The translations under genes and the position numbers were made by a program. Below the pieces are notes generated by a model that saw nothing but the letters and a program-made list of their open reading frames with translations, did not search any database and was not told the origin of the DNA. Below, piece after piece: positions 60,002-64,000 of a DNA stretch of 64,000 nucleotides (position 1 is its first letter; every line of letters begins with the position of its first letter). The stretch spans positions 5,084,001 to 5,148,000 of the forward strand of contig NZ_BAAAWE010000001.1 in the NCBI RefSeq assembly GCF_039534915.1, given 5' to 3'. Origin of the DNA: Streptomyces roseofulvus. GTDB lineage: Bacteria; Actinomycetota; Actinomycetes; Streptomycetales; Streptomycetaceae.

Positions 60002-61708
60002 ATGGAACCTGTCGGAGGAACACCGAGAAGAAGACGCACATGGCTGGGGGTGATCACCGCCGGCCTCCTCGCCTCGGGTTCGGTCGTGCTGTCGGCACCC
60101 GCCCATGCCGCCGCATCCCTAACGACGGAGGACCCCGGTCCGACTCTCCCCGGCACCAGCGCCATGGGGGCCTTCCTCGATTCCGGTTCGCTCGGGGTGA
60201 GCCGGATCGGCCAGCTGGAGCGCTGGCTCGGCGGCCGTGAGCTCCGCGTGGGCCACACCTATCTGCCCGGCGACCTCTGGTCCAACATCGAGGGCCCGCC
60301 CGGCTTCCTCGACGCGTGGGCCGACTGGCGCAACGCGAAGACCGACCGGATCTTCGTCCTCAACGTCCCCATGCTGGAACGCAACGAGGCCGGCATCCCC
60401 GACCAGGAGGTTCGCCGCCAGCTCCAGCTCGGCGCGGCCGGCTACTACGACCACCACTTCCGCACCCTCGCCCGCCGGCTGGTCGAGGCCGGGGCCCTGG
60501 ACACGGTCCTCGTCCTCGGCTGGGAGATGAACGGCACCACCTACACCCACCGCTGCGGTCCCGACCCGACCGCCTGGAAGAAGTACTGGAACCGCATCGT
60601 CGCCACCATGCGGTCCGTACCCGGCCAGAAGTTCCGCTTCGACTTCAACCCGAGCCGGGGCCGGGACGCCGTGCCGTGGACCGAGTGCTACCCGGGCGAC
60701 GACGTCGTCGACATCATCGGCATGGACTCGTACGACCAGCCCTCCGGCGCCGATTTCGACCGGCACGTGAACGAGCCGTACGGACTCCAGAAGCAGGTCG
60801 ATTTCGCGGCCGAGCACGGAAAGCAGATCTCCTACCCGGAGTGGGGGCTCTTCCGGAACGGCGACAATCCGACGTACATGCGGCGGATGCTGGAATGGAT
60901 CCGCGACCACAAACCGCTGTACCACACGATCACGGATTACTGCCCGCACGGCGTCTGGCAGTGCGACCGGAATCCGCAGTCGTCACGGGTGTTCCGGGAA
61001 ATGCTGTACGGGGCGGAGCCCTCGGTGCCGGTGGATCCGGTCGACCCGGTGGATCCTGTCGACCCCGTCGACCCCGTCGACCCCGTCGACCCGGTGGACC
61101 CCGTCGACCCCGTCGACCCGGTGGATCCTGTCGACCCCGTCGACCCGGTGGATCCTGTCGACCCCGTCGACCCGGTGGACCCGGTGGACCCCGTCGATCC
61201 GGTGGACCCGACCAAGCCTGAGCCGAAGCCTGAGCCGAAGCCCGAGCCGAAGCCTGAGCCGAAGCCTGAGCCCAAGCCTGAGCCGAAGCCTGAGCCGAAG
61301 CCTGAGCCGAAGCCTGAGCCGAAGCCCGAGCCGAAGCCCGAGCCGAAGCCCGAACCGAAGCCCGAACCGAAGCCCGAGCCCAAGCCCGAACCGAAGCCCG
61401 AGCCCAAGCCCGAACCGAAGCCTGAGCCCAAGCCCGAGCCGAAGCCGGAACCGAAGCCGGAACCGAAGCCTGAGCCCAAGCCCGAGCCGAAGCCTGAGCC
61501 CAAGCCGGAACCGAAGCCCGAGCCCAAGCCCGACTGTTGGAAGGTCGAGCTCGGGGAGTGGGTGGAGAGCTGGATCGGCGGGCCGGTGTGCGTGCCGAAG
61601 GACACCGGCTGGAAGGACGACCTCGACTGGAAGGACAGCGACTGGAAGGCCGACCTGGACGCCGCCCTCGACTGGAAGGGAGCCCTGAACGGCGTCTGGC
61701 CCTTCTGA
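60002..61708 (+). CDS. Secreted GH26-like glycoside hydrolase with PVD and KPEP repeat linkers
   Basis: 568 aa. An Arg-rich start and hydrophobic stretch ending PAHAAAS is a signal peptide. The catalytic domain (about 50-340) shows GH26-like acid/base Glu175 in VLVLGWEMNGTTY and nucleophile Glu280 in ISYPEWGLF, with SYDQP and other aromatic residues. GH26 includes beta-mannanases and related endo-glycanases. Then come 20 tandem PVD units (61028-61207), 26 KPEP units (61214-61525), and a small Cys-containing Trp-rich end with DWK-type repeats (DLDWKDSDWKADLDAALDWK). The linker may span the wall. It is probably linked to the neighbouring glycan genes. Confidence 0.85.
   Translation: MEPVGGTPRRRRTWLGVITAGLLASGSVVLSAPAHAAASLTTEDPGPTLPGTSAMGAFLDSGSLGVSRIGQLERWLGGRELRVGHTYLPGDLWSNIEGPPGFLDAWADWRNAKTDRIFVLNVPMLERNEAGIPDQEVRRQLQLGAAGYYDHHFRTLARRLVEAGALDTVLVLGWEMNGTTYTHRCGPDPTAWKKYWNRIVATMRSVPGQKFRFDFNPSRGRDAVPWTECYPGDDVVDIIGMDSYDQPSGADFDRHVNEPYGLQKQVDFAAEHGKQISYPEWGLFRNGDNPTYMRRMLEWIRDHKPLYHTITDYCPHGVWQCDRNPQSSRVFREMLYGAEPSVPVDPVDPVDPVDPVDPVDPVDPVDPVDPVDPVDPVDPVDPVDPVDPVDPVDPVDPVDPVDPTKPEPKPEPKPEPKPEPKPEPKPEPKPEPKPEPKPEPKPEPKPEPKPEPKPEPKPEPKPEPKPEPKPEPKPEPKPEPKPEPKPEPKPEPKPEPKPEPKPEPKPEPKPDCWKVELGEWVESWIGGPVCVPKDTGWKDDLDWKDSDWKADLDAALDWKGALNGVWPF
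61028..61525 (+). repeat. Tandem coding repeats: 20 x 9 bp (PVD) and 26 x 12 bp (KPEP)
   Basis: Silent variation between copies (GTG/GTC, GAC/GAT, CCG/CCC/CCT, GAG/GAA) shows selection on the amino-acid pattern; copy number is likely to vary between strains by slippage. Confidence 0.9.
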
Positions 61709-61716
61709 TCTGACGG

Positions 61717-62859
61717 TCAGTCGCGGGACGCGGGCGCGCGACCGGGCAGGCGGGCGGCGAGCCGGCCGGCCCAGGCCCGCTCCCGCGCCTGCCGTGCCGC
61801 CCACCGCCGCGCGTCCGCCGCGCCGGCGTGCAGCCACAGCAGCGGGGCCGTGCCGCGACCGGTGAGCAGCAGCCGCCGGTTGCGGACCGGCTCCGGGCGC
61901 CAGTGGTGCTTGTACGGCTCGCTGCCCCGCAGCATGCTCAGCGTGGCCCGGCCGCCCGCGCTGGTCTCCCGGGCCCCGTGCCGCAGCAGCATCGCGGCGA
62001 CGTCGACCTTCCGCTCCCGCAGCACCGGATCGGCGCCGTACAGATAGCCCCCGGCGAGCCGCGGGGACATGAGGGTGAGGTCGGCGGCGACGACGTCCCC
62101 GCCGAGCCGGAACTCGGTGACCATGGCGTCGCCGCGCTCCACCATGGGCCGCACCGCCCGGGTCAGGTGCTGGGCGAACCGCTCGCTGGTGTGCTCGGCG
62201 GTGACCCCGCGGCCCCGCCACTGGAGCTGGTGGAGGGCCAGCAGCCGGTCGAGGGCGGCGGGCACGTCGGGGCCGGTCACCACGTGCGCGTCGATGCCGA
62301 GCGCGTCGAGCTTGCGCAGCTTGGCGCGGACCCGCTGTGCCTTCCCGGAGGGGATCCGTTCGAGCAGGCCCTCCATGGGGACGGCGGGCAGCTCCAGGCA
62401 GAGGGAGTCGGGGAGCCGGCGGCGCGGGCCGCGCCACTGGGCGAAGACCCGCTCGGCGGCGGCGCCGGGCCGCACCTCCCGCAGGTCGACGACCGTGCCG
62501 CGGGCCGCCCGGGCGATCGCGCCGGCCAGGGCGGCCGCCGCCTCCGGGCACGCGTCGTCGAGGAGGACGTCGGTGAAGTCGGTGATGGCGCCGCCGAGCT
62601 GGGTCAGCACCGGCAGCGGCCCGGCCGCCCGCATCAGGGGCGCCGCCGCCACCAGCGCGCCGGCCCCGTCCCGTACCAGCACCACCCGCAGGGCGCCGGG
62701 ACGGCCGTACGAGAGCCACCAGGAGTGCAGCCAGGAGTGCGACTGGAACGGGGTGGCCGAGGAGCAGCGCCCGTACAGGTCGGTCCACTCGGCCGCCAGC
62801 CGCCCGAAGCCCTCGGCGTCACGGCAGAGCTCGGTCCGGAATGCTCTTCCCAAGGTCAC
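61717..62859 (-). CDS. GNAT/FemAB-like acyltransferase
   Basis: 380 aa from GTG 62859. The N-terminal part has FQSHSWLHSWWLSYGRPGAL and RVVLVRDGAGALVAAAPLMR; the C-terminal GNAT-like half (about 210-330) has KAQRVRAKLRKLDALGIDAH, GGDVVAADLTLMSPRLAGGY and ATLSMLRGSEPYKHHWRPEP. This is the BioF2-like/CelD pattern, often found in exopolysaccharide loci. It probably transfers an acyl or aminoacyl group to a glycan or lipid carrier. It is coupled by GTGA to the Wzz-like gene. Confidence 0.88.
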   Translation of the reverse strand: MTLGRAFRTELCRDAEGFGRLAAEWTDLYGRCSSATPFQSHSWLHSWWLSYGRPGALRVVLVRDGAGALVAAAPLMRAAGPLPVLTQLGGAITDFTDVLLDDACPEAAAALAGAIARAARGTVVDLREVRPGAAAERVFAQWRGPRRRLPDSLCLELPAVPMEGLLERIPSGKAQRVRAKLRKLDALGIDAHVVTGPDVPAALDRLLALHQLQWRGRGVTAEHTSERFAQHLTRAVRPMVERGDAMVTEFRLGGDVVAADLTLMSPRLAGGYLYGADPVLRERKVDVAAMLLRHGARETSAGGRATLSMLRGSEPYKHHWRPEPVRNRRLLLTGRGTAPLLWLHAGAADARRWAARQARERAWAGRLAARLPGRAPASRD

Positions 62860-63536
62860 ACCGCCTCCGGTTCCGGCTGGTGGGCGGCGGGCGCGGGCAC
62901 GGCGGCCGCGCCCGCGGCCGGGGCGGCCGGGCGGGAGTGGCGGCCCTCGCCGCGTCCGGCGGCCCGCTTCGGGCGGACCAGCAGCGCGAGGCCGCCGAGC
63001 AGTCCGCCGGCGCAGGCGCCGACCAGCGCGGAGAGCGGCGCGGACGGCGACACGGGGGCGGTCGGCTTGGTCGCCCGGGAGAACTGGACCACCTTCACAC
63101 CGGTGCTGCCGGCGACGTGCGAGGAGTTGAGGACCAGCGAGCGGGCCACCCCGTCGGCGATCGACACGGCCTGCGCGGCCTTCGGGGCGCGGGCGGTGAT
63201 CGAGATCATCGGCGCGTCCGGGGAGGTCTCCGCCGTCACGCTCTCGCGGAGGGTGGCGGCGGTGACGCCCGCCCACACCTGGGCGTCGCCGGTCACCGCG
63301 ATGTCGGTGGCGACCCGCCCGTACGCCTGGGCGAAGCCGAGCGCCGCCGCCGGGTCGGACTTCTCGCCGGGGACGACGATGACGTAGCTGACGGCCGCGT
63401 ACTCGGGGGACTTGAGGACTCCGTAGCCGCCGCCGAGCGCGGCCCCGGCGACGACGGCGGCGGGCAGCACCGCCCAGCGGCCGGGGGAGCGCAGTCGGGC
63501 GGGCAGTCGGACGGCGCGGGGTGGAGTGGTGGTCAT
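62856..63536 (-). CDS. Wzz-like polysaccharide chain-length/co-polymerase protein
   Basis: 226 aa. TM1 (about 22-40, AVLPAAVVAGAALGGGYGVL) is followed by an outer domain with SYVIVVPGEKSDPAAALGFA and ITARAPKAAQAVSIADGVAR, and TM2 (about 167-187, LSALVGACAGGLLGGLALLV). Both ends face the cytosol; the C-terminal tail is Ala/Pro-rich. This is the layout of Wzz/CapA-type proteins that control polymer length. No kinase domain is fused. Overlap with the acyltransferase gene. Confidence 0.85.
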   Translation of the reverse strand: MTTTPPRAVRLPARLRSPGRWAVLPAAVVAGAALGGGYGVLKSPEYAAVSYVIVVPGEKSDPAAALGFAQAYGRVATDIAVTGDAQVWAGVTAATLRESVTAETSPDAPMISITARAPKAAQAVSIADGVARSLVLNSSHVAGSTGVKVVQFSRATKPTAPVSPSAPLSALVGACAGGLLGGLALLVRPKRAAGRGEGRHSRPAAPAAGAAAVPAPAAHQPEPEAV

Positions 63537-63582
63537 GACGGGCTCTCTCGCTGGGACGGGCAGGGGGCAGGAAGGAGGGGGT

Positions 63583-64000
63583 TCACGGGCCGGGGCGGCT
63601 TCCGACGGCCCGCTCGTAGAGGGTCATCAGGCGGTCCGCGCTGTGCGCGATGTCGTAGCGGCGGGCGGCGGCGGGCACCGGCAGGCGCCCGGGCCGCCCG
63701 GGGTCGTGCGCGGTCCGCAGCCGGTGCAGGGCGCCGACCAGCTCGGGCACCGAGCCGCCGATCCGGCGGGCGCCCGGCGCCGCGTCCGCCGGCAGGTCCT
63801 CGATCGCCGGGCACGCCACGTACAGCACCGGCAGTCCGGCGGCGAGCGCCTCGACGACGGCGAGCCCGAAGGTCTCGTCCGGCGAGGTGGAGACGAAGAC
63901 GTCCATGGCGGCGAGGAGTTCGGGCAGCATCGGCCCGGCGGGCCCGTCCGCCGGCGGGTCCTCGCAGGCGCCGAAGAAGTGGACGCGGCCCTCGGCGCCG
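63583..64000 (-). CDS. Glycosyltransferase family 4-like (partial, cut by window edge)
   Basis: Only the C-terminal part, about 138 codons, is inside the window; the reading frame continues beyond 64000. It shows VHFFGAC, MLPELLAAMDVFVSTSPDET and the E-x7-E nucleotide-sugar motif in ETFGLAVVEALAAGLPV, typical of GT-B fold retaining transferases. It probably adds a sugar to the same surface polymer as the neighbours handle. The true start lies outside the window. Confidence 0.85.
   Translation of the reverse strand, partial: GAEGRVHFFGACEDPPADGPAGPMLPELLAAMDVFVSTSPDETFGLAVVEALAAGLPVLYVACPAIEDLPADAAPGARRIGGSVPELVGALHRLRTAHDPGRPGRLPVPAAARRYDIAHSADRLMTLYERAVGSRPGP

Noticed and set aside
61028..61525. 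Non-coding satellite or a Gly/Ser-repeat protein on the opposite strand
   Set aside because: The repeats continue the reading frame of the GH26-like protein with synonymous codon changes; the opposite-strand frame has no start context or flanking domains.

Overview
The window is chromosomal DNA of a Streptomyces (or very close actinomycete). It has very high GC with third-position bias, many GTG starts and GTGA/ATGA start-stop overlaps. It also carries lineage markers: the AfsQ1/AfsQ2/SigQ system, mycothiol amidase Mca, the AccA2/PccB/AccE acyl-CoA carboxylase, rodlins and a chaplin. From memory the gene order resembles the SCO4904-SCO4971 stretch of the S. coelicolor core; no alignment was run.

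Layout. (1) 0-5.3 kb: small secreted and membrane proteins, then afsQ1-afsQ2-lipoprotein on the minus strand divergent from sigQ, with a perfect AfsQ1-type box between them. (2) 5.3-20 kb: uridine kinase-like protein, a TerD-like protein, a nucleoside/pentose catabolic set (deoC with two aldehyde dehydrogenases, a phosphosugar mutase, a purine nucleoside phosphorylase), and a class F sortase beside a likely surface substrate. A perfect 12-bp palindrome is shared by the deoC and PNP promoters. (3) 18.7-35 kb: LpdA-type flavoprotein, DeoR regulator, AccA2, Maf, a 42-aa membrane protein, a TetR/MFS pair, AccE-PccB, BirA, adenylate cyclase, enoyl-CoA hydratase, GAF-GGDEF protein and HutH. (4) 35-38 kb: a mobile patch with an IS5-type element and a solo TnpB (IS605/IS1341-type) element, which flank a small LAETG cell-wall-anchored protein. 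(5) 38-52 kb: L,D-transpeptidase, MsrA, MetB, a sigma-like gene with a membrane partner, MarR, IlvA, a DrrAB-like ABC pair, GreA, Mca and a YyaL-type thioredoxin-fold protein. (6) 52.4-57.2 kb: aerial-hypha surface genes (three rodlins, one short chaplin, an LCP protein), interrupted by a second IS5-type element that carries a passenger gene. (7) 57.2 kb to the end: a probable surface glycan cluster (flavoprotein, ATP-grasp enzyme, secreted GH26-like hydrolase with extreme repeat linkers, FemAB/GNAT-like transferase, Wzz-like protein, glycosyltransferase cut by the window edge).

How the genes work together. PNP, a mutase, DERA and aldehyde dehydrogenase form a plausible route from nucleosides to glyceraldehyde-3-phosphate and acetate, and the shared operator suggests co-regulation. 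BirA, AccA2, PccB and AccE make and biotinylate an acyl-CoA carboxylase. AfsQ1/Q2 and SigQ form a stress and antibiotic regulatory unit with a possible second target at 11.4 kb. The right end is devoted to the cell surface and aerial growth. Functions are assigned by motif reading and family knowledge only.
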